Shown: positions 1 to 7,987 of the stretch, one piece after another
How positions within the stretch are numbered: position 1 is the stretch's first letter
Layout of the letters: each line of letters starts with the position of its first letter
Assembly: GCF_035270045.1 (NCBI RefSeq)
Contig: NZ_DATFIP010000014.1
Span: 1 to 64,000 of the forward strand
DNA: 64,000 bases
Direction of reading: 5' to 3'
Origin: Salibaculum sp035270045
GTDB taxonomy: Bacteria; Pseudomonadota; Alphaproteobacteria; Rhodobacterales; Rhodobacteraceae
Notes under the pieces: model-generated
Database searches by the model: none
Told to the model about the DNA's origin: nothing
Seen by the model: the letters and a program-made list of their open reading frames with translations, nothing else
Program-made: the position numbers and the translations under genes

Positions 1-94
1 AAACGGCGAGCACGCGAACTCCAAGGTCGAAGCCCGCGTCCGCCAGGAGGTCGAAACCCTCTGCAAGACATTCCCGCTCTACCCAAACCTCTGA
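1..94 (+). CDS. glyA: Serine hydroxymethyltransferase, C-terminal end (partial)
   Basis: Only the last 30 codons are present, reading in frame from base 2 to a TGA at 92-94. The peptide begins NGEHANSKVEARVRQEVETL and ends in a CxxFPLY stretch, which matches the usual C-terminus of GlyA, the PLP enzyme that interconverts serine and glycine while charging tetrahydrofolate with a one-carbon unit. The identification rests on this tail alone, so it is probable rather than certain. The gene is convergent with the methyltransferase gene that follows. Confidence 0.75.
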   Translation, partial: NGEHANSKVEARVRQEVETLCKTFPLYPNL

Positions 95-108
95 AAAAAC
101 GCCCAGGA

Positions 109-130
109 ACGGAAATCCAGAAATTTCCGT
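109..130. terminator. Hairpin between convergent genes
   Basis: Bases 109-116 (ACGGAAAT) and 123-130 (ATTTCCGT) form a perfect 8-bp stem with a 6-nt loop. It lies between the glyA stop and the stop of the convergent MttB-like gene. Read on the minus strand it is followed after about 8 nt by a run of six T, so it may terminate the minus-strand transcript; on the plus strand no T-run follows. Confidence 0.5.
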
Positions 131-146
131 CCCCCGAAAAAAGCGA

Positions 147-1706
147 TCAGAAATCCGTCGGCGCGCCACCCTCGGCCTTGCGGCGGGCCACGAAGTCGCG
201 CAGTTCCTCGCGCCGGCCCGCCTCCATGGGCGGCGCCTCGAAATTGGCGATGATCTCCTTGAACATCAGGTGCGCGCGTTCGGCCGTCCAGACTCCGCCG
301 GCCAGGTCCCAGGCCTCGAAATTGCGCCAGTCCGACAGGAAGGGGCTATAGAAGGCCTCCTCGTAGCGGTCCTGCGTGTGCTGAACGCCGAAGAAGTGGC
401 CGTTCGGGCCGACCTCCGCGATGGTCTCGACCGCGATGCTGTCGGGATCGGTCGCGGTGATCGCCGGTTCGAAGTAACGCTGGATCATCTGCAGCACCTC
501 GCAATCCATGATGAACTTTTCCGGGCTGGCGATCAGACCGCCCTCTAGCCACCCGGCAGCGTGATAGACCATGTTCGCCCCCGATTGCACCGCCGACCAT
601 AGCGAATTGGAGGTCTCCCACATGGCTTGCCCGTCGGGCACGTTGGCAGCGCAGACACCCGAGGCCCGCATGGGCAGACCGTAGTAGCGCGCCATCTGGC
701 CAGTCATCTGGGTGGCCCGCATGTATTCTGGCGTGCCAAAGGCCGGAGCACCGGATTTCATGTCCACGTTCGACGTGAATGTCCCGATCATGCAGGGCGC
801 GCCCGGCCGAACGAACTGGAACAGCGCGATGGCAGAAAGCGCCTCGGCCAGCGACAGCGCCACCGCACCGGCCATGGTCACGGGGGCCATGGCCCCCGCC
901 AGCGTGAAGGGTGAAACCACCACCGCCTGCCCCCGGCGCACCAGCCGCAGGCAGCCGTCGATCATCGGGATGTCGTGCTTGAGCGGCGATGTCGAGTTGA
1001 TGTTGGTATACATGTAGGGCTTGCAGCGGAATTCCTCCTCTGTGAGACCGTTCGCGATCCGGACCATTTCCATCACGTCCTCGACCCGTTCACGTCCAAG
1101 CGAGTAGGCATGCATGACCTTGTCGGTCAGGGTCAGCTTGTCGTAGAGCACGTCGAGGTGCCGCACCCCGGCATGGATGTCGACGGGTTCGACCGGGTAG
1201 CCCCCGGCGAAATGGATGCAGTTGAAATACTGCGTCAGCCGCAGCAGGTTGGCACATTGTTCGCGGGTGCCCGAGACCTTCCGGCCGAGTTCGAGATCGT
1301 AATAATTCGGCGGCGAGGACACGTTTCCGAACAGGATGTGCCCGTCGCCCAGGGTGATGTTGCGGGCCGGGTTGCGTGCCGCGATCTCGAAGCTGCTAGG
1401 GGCCCGGGCGATCATTTCCATCACCCAGTCGCGTCCCATTTTCACGTTGGTACCGGCAACCTTGCATCCGGCGTCGCGAAACAGCGCCAGCGCCTCCTCG
1501 TTGAGGAACTCGATCCCGATCTCCTCGAGAATGCGCATGGCACCTTGGTGCAGCGCCTCCACCCCCTCGGGGCCGAGCGGTTCGGTCGGGGCATCGGTAT
1601 TGCGCGGCAGGCGCCAGGACATCTGTTGAATCTGGACACCGCCGCGGCGGGCGGTATTGGCAGCGCGGCCACCGGAACGGCGGCGGCGGGTCGGGGCGTC
1701 GGGCAT
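147..1706 (-). CDS. MttB-superfamily (trimethylamine methyltransferase family) protein, non-pyrrolysine
   Basis: A 519-residue protein with full-length similarity to the MttB family, corrinoid-dependent methyltransferases that demethylate quaternary or tertiary amines such as glycine betaine. The N-terminus is basic (TRRRRSGGR), followed by the long TIM-barrel-type region with LEEIGIEFLNEEAL and NSTSPL. No in-frame TAG is needed for the reading frame, so this is not the pyrrolysine form. The start was set at 1706 because the ATG is preceded by AGGAGG; an upstream in-frame ATG at 1772 lacks this. No corrinoid-protein or reactivase gene is in the window. Neighbouring glyA fits one-carbon metabolism, but the substrate cannot be told from sequence. 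Confidence 0.85.
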   Translation of the reverse strand: MPDAPTRRRRSGGRAANTARRGGVQIQQMSWRLPRNTDAPTEPLGPEGVEALHQGAMRILEEIGIEFLNEEALALFRDAGCKVAGTNVKMGRDWVMEMIARAPSSFEIAARNPARNITLGDGHILFGNVSSPPNYYDLELGRKVSGTREQCANLLRLTQYFNCIHFAGGYPVEPVDIHAGVRHLDVLYDKLTLTDKVMHAYSLGRERVEDVMEMVRIANGLTEEEFRCKPYMYTNINSTSPLKHDIPMIDGCLRLVRRGQAVVVSPFTLAGAMAPVTMAGAVALSLAEALSAIALFQFVRPGAPCMIGTFTSNVDMKSGAPAFGTPEYMRATQMTGQMARYYGLPMRASGVCAANVPDGQAMWETSNSLWSAVQSGANMVYHAAGWLEGGLIASPEKFIMDCEVLQMIQRYFEPAITATDPDSIAVETIAEVGPNGHFFGVQHTQDRYEEAFYSPFLSDWRNFEAWDLAGGVWTAERAHLMFKEIIANFEAPPMEAGRREELRDFVARRKAEGGAPTDF

Positions 1707-1814
1707 GGGTCCTCCTGTCCTGTTCCCCGAGCCTGACAGCCGGAGCGCCGCTCGCGACGCGTTTTGCGACATTTCGCGTCGCGGACAGGACGATCCACCC
1801 GCGCGAGCCCCGCC

Positions 1815-2093
1815 TCAGGTCCAGTGCACCTGTTCGGCACCGGGCAGCGCGTGCCGTGCCATCAGCGGATCTTCATACTTCAGGCCGTGCGCGTCGCAGA
1901 AGGCCACGATCCAAGTGTCATCCATGGTCACGAATTCCAGCACCGAGGCCAGGAACGCGGGATCGCAAGCAAGCCCGCGCAGGTCTTCGGCCGCCGCGCC
2001 GGTCGAGCCAAGAAACACGGGGCAAAGCTCTTCGTTGCCGGCCAGCCAGCCCAGCGCCCGGATTGCGATTTCCTCGGCTTGTTCAGGTGTCAT
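1815..2093 (-). CDS. DUF3572 family protein
   Basis: A 92-residue acidic protein beginning MTPEQAEEIAIRALGWLAG, which matches the DUF3572 family of small alphaproteobacterial proteins of unknown function. It has no signal peptide or membrane segment. It is divergent from the PleD-type gene, with 93 bp between the start codons, an arrangement I recall as common in Rhodobacterales. Function is not known and none is inferred. Confidence 0.8.
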   Translation of the reverse strand: MTPEQAEEIAIRALGWLAGNEELCPVFLGSTGAAAEDLRGLACDPAFLASVLEFVTMDDTWIVAFCDAHGLKYEDPLMARHALPGAEQVHWT

Positions 2094-2186
2094 CGGCGAT
2101 CACTGCCCCCGCGGAAACGGTTTTTTAACCAATAGGGCCGACCCTAGGATCGGGGAAGGCGAACGGCCTCGTGGAAGGAAACCAGA

Positions 2187-3584
2187 ATGCCCGGCGACAT
2201 CCTGATTGTCGACAGTGTGGCCACCAACCGCATCGTGCTCAAGGTCAAACTGATGGCCGCGCAGCACCGCGTGCACCCCTGCGAAAACACCGCCATGGCC
2301 CGAGCGGAGATCGAAAAGGCACTGCCAGACCTCATCATCCTCGACGTAACGACCGACAGCACCGCCGCACTGGCCTTCTGCCGCACCCTGAAGCAGCGGC
2401 CCGAAACCACCCTGATCCCCGTGATCGCCACCGGCAGCTTTCCCGACCCCGGCGACCGCGTCCGCGCGCTTGAGGCCGGGGCGGAGGACGTTCTGGCCAG
2501 GCCGCTCAACGACCAGATCCTGCAAGCACGTATCCGGTCGCTGCTGCGCGCGCGGGACGCCAACCTGGAACTGCGCCTGCGCGAGGACACGCGCCGCGCC
2601 TTGGGCTTTGCAGAAACGCAGGCCGGCTTCGATCGCGGCGCAACCGTCTTGGCCCTGTCGCCCGAGCCGCGTTTCCTGCGCTGCGCGGAACGCAAGTTTT
2701 CCAGTTGCCGCAACATAAAGGTACGTGGCGCCGGCTTCAGCACGGGCACGGGCCTGCCCGACCGGCTCTCCGGCGACCTTCTGCTTGTCGATGGCCGCGA
2801 CAAGGCCATGCCCGAGGCCGAGCTCTATCGCCTGTTGTCGGAACTGCGCAGCCGCACCGACACCCGCAACGCCGCGATCCTCGTCGTCCTGCCCGAGGAC
2901 CGGACGACGATCCAGGCCATGGTGCTGGACCTGGGCGCCAACGACCTTGTCATGGAGGGGGCCAGCGCCCAGGAGCTGGTGCTGCGCGCCAGCGGCCTGA
3001 TCGCCGACAAGCGGCGCAACGATGCCCTGCGCGACACGGTACAGTCCGGCCTGCGCGCGGCCGTCACCGACCCGCTGACGGGGCTGTTCAACCGCCGATA
3101 TGCCCTGCCCCACCTGGAGAACATGGCCGACCGCGCCGCCGAGGCGAACCACCAGATCGCGGTCATGGTGCTGGACATAGATCACTTCAAAGCCATCAAT
3201 GACAGCTATGGCCACGCCGCGGGTGACGAGATATTGCAACAGGTTGCGGGGCGGCTGCGCGACAACGTCCGGGCCGTCGACCTCCTCGCCCGCATCGGCG
3301 GCGAGGAATTCCTCGTTGCCATCCCCCAAAGCGACGCCGACCATGCCCGCCAGGCCGCCGAGCGGTTATGCCGGGTGATCTCGGGGGCTCCCTTTTACGT
3401 GGGCGGCGACGCCCATGCAATTCGCGTCACCATGTCAATCGGCGTCAGCCTTTCCGGTCCGGGCCCGGCGCCGGTGATCACCCGGGCGACGGGGGCCACG
3501 GGCGAACTGGTCCGTGCCGCCGACCTGGCGCTCTATGCCGCCAAGGGGTCGGGGCGCAACACGGTCAGCCTCTCAGCGGCCTGA
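2187..3584 (+). CDS. pleD: PleD-like response regulator with diguanylate cyclase domain
   Basis: A 465-residue cytoplasmic protein with the PleD layout: receiver (about 3-118), second receiver-like domain (about 150-270) and GGDEF domain (about 290-460). The active site is GGEEF at 371-375, and the c-di-GMP inhibitory I-site RAVD lies at 362-365, exactly five residues upstream, so an active, product-inhibited cyclase is expected. In the first receiver the phosphoacceptor Asp53 and Thr82 are present, but the second acidic-pocket residue is Ser10 and the invariant Lys is Arg105; the second receiver is strongly divergent. Start ATG follows GGAAGGAAA. It would make c-di-GMP for lifestyle or cell-cycle control. 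Confidence 0.9.
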   Translation: MPGDILIVDSVATNRIVLKVKLMAAQHRVHPCENTAMARAEIEKALPDLIILDVTTDSTAALAFCRTLKQRPETTLIPVIATGSFPDPGDRVRALEAGAEDVLARPLNDQILQARIRSLLRARDANLELRLREDTRRALGFAETQAGFDRGATVLALSPEPRFLRCAERKFSSCRNIKVRGAGFSTGTGLPDRLSGDLLLVDGRDKAMPEAELYRLLSELRSRTDTRNAAILVVLPEDRTTIQAMVLDLGANDLVMEGASAQELVLRASGLIADKRRNDALRDTVQSGLRAAVTDPLTGLFNRRYALPHLENMADRAAEANHQIAVMVLDIDHFKAINDSYGHAAGDEILQQVAGRLRDNVRAVDLLARIGGEEFLVAIPQSDADHARQAAERLCRVISGAPFYVGGDAHAIRVTMSIGVSLSGPGPAPVITRATGATGELVRAADLALYAAKGSGRNTVSLSAA

Positions 3585-3667
3585 GGCGCCGGTTGCGGCC
3601 GCGCCCCCCTTGGCACCGGTGCGTCCCCGCCAGGATCGGCGGCCGGGATGGTCGCTTGGCGTCAGGT

Positions 3668-4180
3668 TCAGTCCCCGCGGGCGTCGCCGCCGTGATCGCG
3701 CGGCCCGGCCCCGCCATGCAGTTCGGCCTCGAACCGGATCGCCAGGGCACGGCGCTCGGCGGGCGGCATGGCGGCAAGGTGTGCGATGACCTGGTCCGCG
3801 GCGGCGCCCTGGATGGTCTGCAACCGGTCGAACTGGCGATCCATGATCGCGCGCATCCGCGCCGCCTCGAAAGGCTCGGCCTGCAATACCTCGAGCATGG
3901 CGTGCATGTCGCGACGCATCTCGACGCGGCCGCGCCGCTCGACGGGCCGCCGCGCCTGCAGCCCGGCGCGAATCGCCGCGCGGTCCTCGGCCTCGAGCGC
4001 GCGCAGCAACGGGCCGAGCGTCAGGTCCACACGAACGCCGGGGCCACCGGGCGGACCGCCCCGCAGCACGGCCCCCGCCACAAGTCCCAGCACGAGGATG
4101 TTCAGCGCAAGCGAAACCACCAGCAGCCAGCGCCGCCAGCGCCCCTCACGGCCCTTTTCTCGGGTCTTCTCGACGATCAT
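3668..4180 (-). CDS. Membrane-anchored periplasmic CpxP/Spy-like (heavy-metal sensor) protein
   Basis: A 170-residue protein with a basic N-terminus, one membrane segment at about 18-40 (WLLVVSLALNILVLGLVAG) and a helical periplasmic part. The region ERRGRVEMRRDMHAMLEVLQ and the following helices resemble the Metal_resist/CpxP-Spy family, which senses or buffers envelope stress or metals. It overlaps the preceding gene by 4 bp and is third in an operon with the small membrane protein and the ECF sigma factor. The context suggests it modulates that sigma system. The C-terminal tail is His/Gly/Asp-rich and could bind metal; this is inference. Confidence 0.75.
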   Translation of the reverse strand: MIVEKTREKGREGRWRRWLLVVSLALNILVLGLVAGAVLRGGPPGGPGVRVDLTLGPLLRALEAEDRAAIRAGLQARRPVERRGRVEMRRDMHAMLEVLQAEPFEAARMRAIMDRQFDRLQTIQGAAADQVIAHLAAMPPAERRALAIRFEAELHGGAGPRDHGGDARGD

Positions 4181-4548
4181 GGCGCCTCCTCCAGACCAGC
4201 GAGCATCTCGGTGCCCAGAAGCGGCACCTCGACGGTCTGCGCCCCCAGAACGCCTTGCGACAGCCCCGAAAGGCCGACGGGTGGGGCCAGTCCGATCCAG
4301 AGGCCGGCCATCCCTGCCGCCGTCATCGGGCCGACCGCCACCCAGCCGCCCAGCGCCGCCCAGAACGCGGCCAATGCGGACCGGCGTGACGCACCTCGCA
4401 TGTCCCTGACCCGCAGCACGGTTTCCCGGTCCGCATCGGCCATGACCCGGGCCAGCAGGTCCTCGCCAGCCTCGGCGGGCGGCTGCGCCCGCGCCGCCCT
4501 GATCGCATCGCGGAAAAGGGCCTCGTCACGTTCATGCGTCATCGTCAT
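4177..4548 (-). CDS. Small membrane protein, putative anti-sigma factor
   Basis: About 123 residues from ATG at 4548; a second ATG at 4542 is equally possible, and both lie within the end of the sigma-factor gene. The N-terminal half is a charged cytoplasmic-type helix (HERDEALFRDAIRAARAQPP). Two hydrophobic segments follow, around GGWVAVGPMTAAGMAGLWIG. The position immediately after an ECF sigma gene, with a 17-bp overlap, and the topology suit an anti-sigma factor. There is no recognisable zinc-binding ZAS motif, so the role is inferred from context only. Confidence 0.65.
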   Translation of the reverse strand: MTMTHERDEALFRDAIRAARAQPPAEAGEDLLARVMADADRETVLRVRDMRGASRRSALAAFWAALGGWVAVGPMTAAGMAGLWIGLAPPVGLSGLSQGVLGAQTVEVPLLGTEMLAGLEEAP

Positions 4549-5119
4549 ATCCCAACTCTGCCCTGCGCCCCCGCAGGCGCGCAATCAGTCCTTTCTTGCC
4601 GCGCGCGACGAGGCTTTCCACCGTCCGCAGGCTTTCGTCCATGATCCGCGCCACCTCCGGGTTCGGAAGACCCTCCAGGTGGCGCAGCGCTACCGCCCGG
4701 GCCTGCCGCTCGGGCAGATCGGCCAAGGCCGCGCGCAGGGCCGCACGGCGGGCATCGTCCTGCATCACCGCGGCCGCGCCGGGGCTGCCGTCCTCGGGTT
4801 CCGGCACTGCATCGAGCGCCAGGCCACGCCGGGACCGACGCAGCCGATCCGTGCACAGGTTCGCCACCACCCGGTAGAGCCATGTCGTCACGCGGGCCCT
4901 GTCCGCCTCCCAGTCGGGGGCGATGCGCCAAAGCCGCAGCATCGCCTCTTGGGCCACATCTTCGGCCTCGGCGGCATCGCCCAGCATCCGCTGCGCCTGG
5001 GCCAACACCCGCGGCAGGACCCGACGGCTGAGCGCCAGCGCCGCGGCACGGTCGCCCCGGGCATAGGCCGCGAGAAGGGCCTCGTCGCTTGGACAGTCCT
5101 GCAAGGGCGGCACACTCAT
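4532..5119 (-). CDS. ECF-family RNA polymerase sigma factor
   Basis: A 195-residue sigma factor. Region 2 is at about 25-95, with AEDVAQEAMLRLWRIAPDW and VTTWLYRVVANLCTDRLRR (the -10 recognition helix). Region 4 is at about 130-180, with LPERQARAVALRHLEGLPN and a helix-turn-helix before ARGKKGLIARLRG. It is the first gene of a translationally coupled operon with the small membrane protein and the CpxP-like protein, and lies just downstream of the EF-hand gene on the same strand. The module probably responds to envelope or metal/calcium stress. The signal is not identifiable from sequence. Confidence 0.9.
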   Translation of the reverse strand: MSVPPLQDCPSDEALLAAYARGDRAAALALSRRVLPRVLAQAQRMLGDAAEAEDVAQEAMLRLWRIAPDWEADRARVTTWLYRVVANLCTDRLRRSRRGLALDAVPEPEDGSPGAAAVMQDDARRAALRAALADLPERQARAVALRHLEGLPNPEVARIMDESLRTVESLVARGKKGLIARLRGRRAELGYDDDA

Positions 5120-5199
5120 GGATAAGGGGCGTAGACAGAACCCCGGCGTCCGGCAAGGCGGGGCGCACGGCCACAGAGGTAAGGGTATTCGGACAAACA

Positions 5200-5224
5200 G
5201 GCCGGCGCCCCGGGGGCGCCGGCC
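5200..5224 (-). terminator. Strong hairpin after the EF-hand gene
   Basis: Bases 5200-5210 and 5214-5224 form a perfect 11-bp GC-rich stem (GGCCGGCGCCC type) with a 3-nt loop, touching the EF-hand stop codon. On the minus strand it is followed by TGTTTGTCC, only weakly T-rich. It would separate EF-hand transcription from the sigma-factor operon, either as a terminator or as a 3' stabiliser. Confidence 0.6.
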
Positions 5225-5736
5225 TAGTGGCCGCGCCCGTGACCGCCGCGCGGCCCACCCATCCGCTGACCCATGCGATCCTGAAGGGCCGCGAATTCCT
5301 GCGCATCGAGCATGCCATCCCCATCGCCATCGAGTCGTTGGAACAGCCGCCCGTCGCCCGGCCCCCGGCCGCCGCCGGTCAGCATTTCCTGGATCTGCAA
5401 CAGCCCGTCAGCGTTGGCGTCCAGCCGGTCGATGCGGCGCGCGATACGATCTGCCATGCGCCCGGCCATGCGGGCCTCGGCCGCGGCGGTCATTTCGTCT
5501 GAACTCAAGGCGCCGTCACCATTGCTGTCGGCGGTATCGAAACGCGCTTGGGCGCGGGCCTGCATGGCCTGCTGCATCTCGTTCGGGGTCAAGCTGCCGT
5601 CAGCGTCGAGGTCGAGCGTCTCGAACTCCGGCAGGTCGACGCCCGGGCCATGGCCGAAACCGCGCGCCTCGGCACTGGCGGTCAGGGCAAGGCCGGCGGC
5701 GATAGCGGCGATCAAAAGAGGGGTCCTTGTGGTCAT
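5224..5736 (-). CDS. Secreted EF-hand calcium-binding protein
   Basis: A 170-residue protein with a Sec signal peptide (RTPLLIAAIAAGLALTASAEA) and four EF-hand loops: DLDADGSLTPNE, DSNGDGALSSDE, DANADGLLQIQE and DGDGDGMLDAQE. Each loop has acidic residues at positions 1 and 12, so all four should bind calcium in the periplasm. The C-terminus is Gly/His/Arg-rich. It lies 104 bp upstream of the sigma factor on the same strand. The association with a CpxP-like protein suggests a shared stress or metal-sensing role, which is inferred. Confidence 0.88.
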   Translation of the reverse strand: MTTRTPLLIAAIAAGLALTASAEARGFGHGPGVDLPEFETLDLDADGSLTPNEMQQAMQARAQARFDTADSNGDGALSSDEMTAAAEARMAGRMADRIARRIDRLDANADGLLQIQEMLTGGGRGPGDGRLFQRLDGDGDGMLDAQEFAALQDRMGQRMGGPRGGHGRGH

Positions 5737-5947
5737 TGGTCTTGTTCCTTTCGGTTAGGGCCCTGTCGTTGGGGCCGTCTCGGGACACCGTTCTCGGCGG
5801 CGTCTGTACCTTCAACGGGACAGACCCGGGTTTCCGTCGCCGCGACAGAAAAAAGGCGATCCACGCGACATCCCGACGCGGTGCAATGATCGCCCCTTTC
5901 CTTCGGGCCCGCGACAGGCCACCCTATGTCCTTTCGACGAGGGCTCC

Positions 5948-6346
5948 ATGAGTGACCGATCCAGACCAGCGATGACCGAAGACGACCGCCCCATGAAGCG
6001 GGCGATGTGGCGCGGACTGCGCCGCCGTTGCCCGAATTGTGGCGAAGGCCTGATGTTCAACGGGTATCTCAAGGTTGCCGACGAGTGCCCGGCCTGCCGG
6101 GAAACCCTGAGCCATCACCGCGCCGATGATGGTCCAGCCTACCTGACCATCCTCGTGGTCGGCCACCTGATGGCGCCGCTGATCCACGTGGCCTTCACGC
6201 GGTTCCGGCCCGACCCGCTGGTGCTGGCCACCGCCTTTACCATTGGCTGCGTGGCGCTGTCGCTTTATCTTCTCCCCCGGATGAAGGGGCTGGTGGTCAA
6301 CATCCAGTGGTCCCGCCGAATGCACGGCTTCGGGGACGCGGCCTGA
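5948..6346 (+). CDS. DUF983 family membrane protein
   Basis: A 132-residue protein with an N-terminal zinc-ribbon-like motif (CPNCGEGLMFNGYLKVADEC, then PAC) and two C-terminal membrane segments (YLTILVVGHLMAPLIHVAF and LVLATAFTIGCVALSLYLL). This is the DUF983 family, conserved in alphaproteobacteria and of unknown function. GAGGG sits 5-9 bases upstream of the chosen ATG; internal ATGs at 5972 and 5993 are alternatives. It runs into the NUDIX gene after 32 bp. Confidence 0.85.
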   Translation: MSDRSRPAMTEDDRPMKRAMWRGLRRRCPNCGEGLMFNGYLKVADECPACRETLSHHRADDGPAYLTILVVGHLMAPLIHVAFTRFRPDPLVLATAFTIGCVALSLYLLPRMKGLVVNIQWSRRMHGFGDAA

Positions 6347-6378
6347 CCCAAGGCCCCGTCGAGACGGGAAACGCGGCC

Positions 6379-7068
6379 ATGAACAAGAGCGCGATACGCG
6401 ACGCCGCCACGATGATCGTGCTGCGCGACAGGGCAGGCGGGCCGAGGGTCCTGATGGGCCGGCGCGGGGCACGGGCGGCCTTCATGCCCTCGAAATTCGT
6501 CTTTCCTGGCGGCGCAGTGGACACGGAGGACCAGTTCGTGCCCTTCAGCCGCCCCCTTGCCGGCCCCTGTGCCGACAAGCTGGCCGAGGACAGCCGCTGC
6601 AACCCCGCCGGCCTGGCCGCCGCCGCAATTCGCGAGTTGTGGGAAGAAACCGGTCAGCAGATCGGGCAGCCGGGTGCCTGGCCCGACGCGCCGCCGGGCT
6701 GGAGCGGCTTTGCCGCCACGGGTCACCTGCCCGATGCTGCACCGCTGCACTTCGTTTTTCGCGCGGTCACGCCACCGGGCGGCCCGCGCCGTTTCGACGC
6801 ACGTTTCTTCCTGGTCGAGGCCGAGGCGCTGACCACGGACCCGGATGATTTCTCGCGCGCCGCGGACGAACTGAGCGACCTGCGCTGGGTTCCGCTGACC
6901 GAGGCCCGGGCGCTGGACCTGCCGTTCATCACCGAGGTGGTCCTCGCCGAGATCGCCACCGGCCTGCACTGCCACGGTCCACCTGACCGGGTGCCGTTCT
7001 TTCGCAACGACGACGAACGCCACCTGGTCACGCGGCTGGGCGGTCGGTCCCCCCTGGACAATATCTAG
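6379..7068 (+). CDS. NUDIX hydrolase
   Basis: A 229-residue NUDIX-fold protein. The core of the NUDIX box is visible as RELWEETG following LAAAAI, and FPGGAVD supplies the upstream glycine-rich strand. Substrate families range from nucleoside diphosphates to CoA derivatives; the sequence does not decide. The start at 6379 (MNKSAIRDAATMIVL) was chosen because the domain begins there, whereas the earlier in-frame ATG overlaps DUF983. Its stop shares the palindrome CTAG (7065-7068) with the stop of the convergent transporter gene. Confidence 0.85.
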   Translation: MNKSAIRDAATMIVLRDRAGGPRVLMGRRGARAAFMPSKFVFPGGAVDTEDQFVPFSRPLAGPCADKLAEDSRCNPAGLAAAAIRELWEETGQQIGQPGAWPDAPPGWSGFAATGHLPDAAPLHFVFRAVTPPGGPRRFDARFFLVEAEALTTDPDDFSRAADELSDLRWVPLTEARALDLPFITEVVLAEIATGLHCHGPPDRVPFFRNDDERHLVTRLGGRSPLDNI

Positions 7069-7967
7069 GCGACCAGCACCAGCGCCATGATGGATACGGT
7101 CAAGAGCACCACGCCGACCACTTCCCGCGTCGTGATCCGCTCCCGGAAGACAAGCGCGCTGGCGGCAAGCGAGAAGATCAGCTCGACCTGGCCCACCGCG
7201 TTGACATAGGCCACGGTCTGCAGCGTGAAGGCGGTGAACCAGCAGATCGACCCGGCCAGCGAGGTCAGCCCGACCAGCGCCGCCACGCGCCAGGCGGCAA
7301 AGACCGCGCGCACCTGGCCGCGTTCGCGCCAGACCAGCCAGGCGCCCAGCAGCAAGGTTTGCAGTGTCGTGACGCAGACCAGCGTCACCACTGCCCTCAG
7401 GAAGGCATCTCCGCCATCGAGTGACAGCGACGCGCCACGATACCCCACCCCCGAGATCCCGAAAAACACCCCCGAGGCCAGCCCGAGCCCGGCGACTCGA
7501 TTGCTGATCCGGCGCAGCCAGCGACCTTGTCCGCCGGGCGGGTCCGACAGCAACAGCACGCCGACAAGCCCCAGCAGGATCACGCCGAAGCCGGTCCAGC
7601 TGATCCCTTCACCAAGGATCAACAGGCCCATCAGCACCGACAGGATCACCTCGGTCTTCTTGAAAGTGATACCGACCGCGAAGTTGCGGTGTCCGAAAAG
7701 CAGCACGACGAAAACGGTGCCGATGATCTGGCTGATCCCGCCTATAAGGGCATACCCCCAGAAGGCGGGCGGAATGGCGGGGATCGGCTGCGCCGAGACC
7801 TGCCCGTAGCCCACCGCGATCAGCGCGGCCAGCGGGGCGGAAAATGCGAACCGGGCAAAAGTCGTCCCTGCCGCCGAGAGCCGCCCCGTGGACAGGTGCT
7901 TTTGCAGCATGAACCGGAAGGTCTGCGCCAGGGCGGCGCCGAAGGTGATCCAGACCCAGGGTTCCAT
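7065..7967 (-). CDS. DMT-superfamily (EamA) transporter
   Basis: A 300-residue polytopic membrane protein with about ten transmembrane helices in two homologous halves, as in EamA/RhaT-type drug/metabolite transporters. Recognisable stretches are KKTEVILSVLMGLLILGEG in the first half and YVNAVGQVELIFSLAASAL in the second. These usually export amino acids or other metabolites. Substrate is unknown. It stands alone and faces the desaturase gene tail to head, with 20 bp between them. Confidence 0.88.
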   Translation of the reverse strand: MEPWVWITFGAALAQTFRFMLQKHLSTGRLSAAGTTFARFAFSAPLAALIAVGYGQVSAQPIPAIPPAFWGYALIGGISQIIGTVFVVLLFGHRNFAVGITFKKTEVILSVLMGLLILGEGISWTGFGVILLGLVGVLLLSDPPGGQGRWLRRISNRVAGLGLASGVFFGISGVGYRGASLSLDGGDAFLRAVVTLVCVTTLQTLLLGAWLVWRERGQVRAVFAAWRVAALVGLTSLAGSICWFTAFTLQTVAYVNAVGQVELIFSLAASALVFRERITTREVVGVVLLTVSIMALVLVA

Positions 7968-7987
7968 AGGCCCCTATAGGCCGTTTT

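Noticed and set aside
147..1706. Pyrrolysine-containing MttB
   Set aside because: The frame is continuous without a TAG, and no pyl genes are seen.
2100..3344. 414-codon minus-strand ORF opposite pleD
   Set aside because: It lacks domains and lies antisense to an intact diguanylate cyclase gene; a GC-codon shadow.
3368..5125. 585-codon plus-strand ORF
   Set aside because: It crosses the end of pleD and is antisense to the CpxP-like, membrane-protein and sigma genes; composition is Arg/Pro/Gly-rich without any domain.
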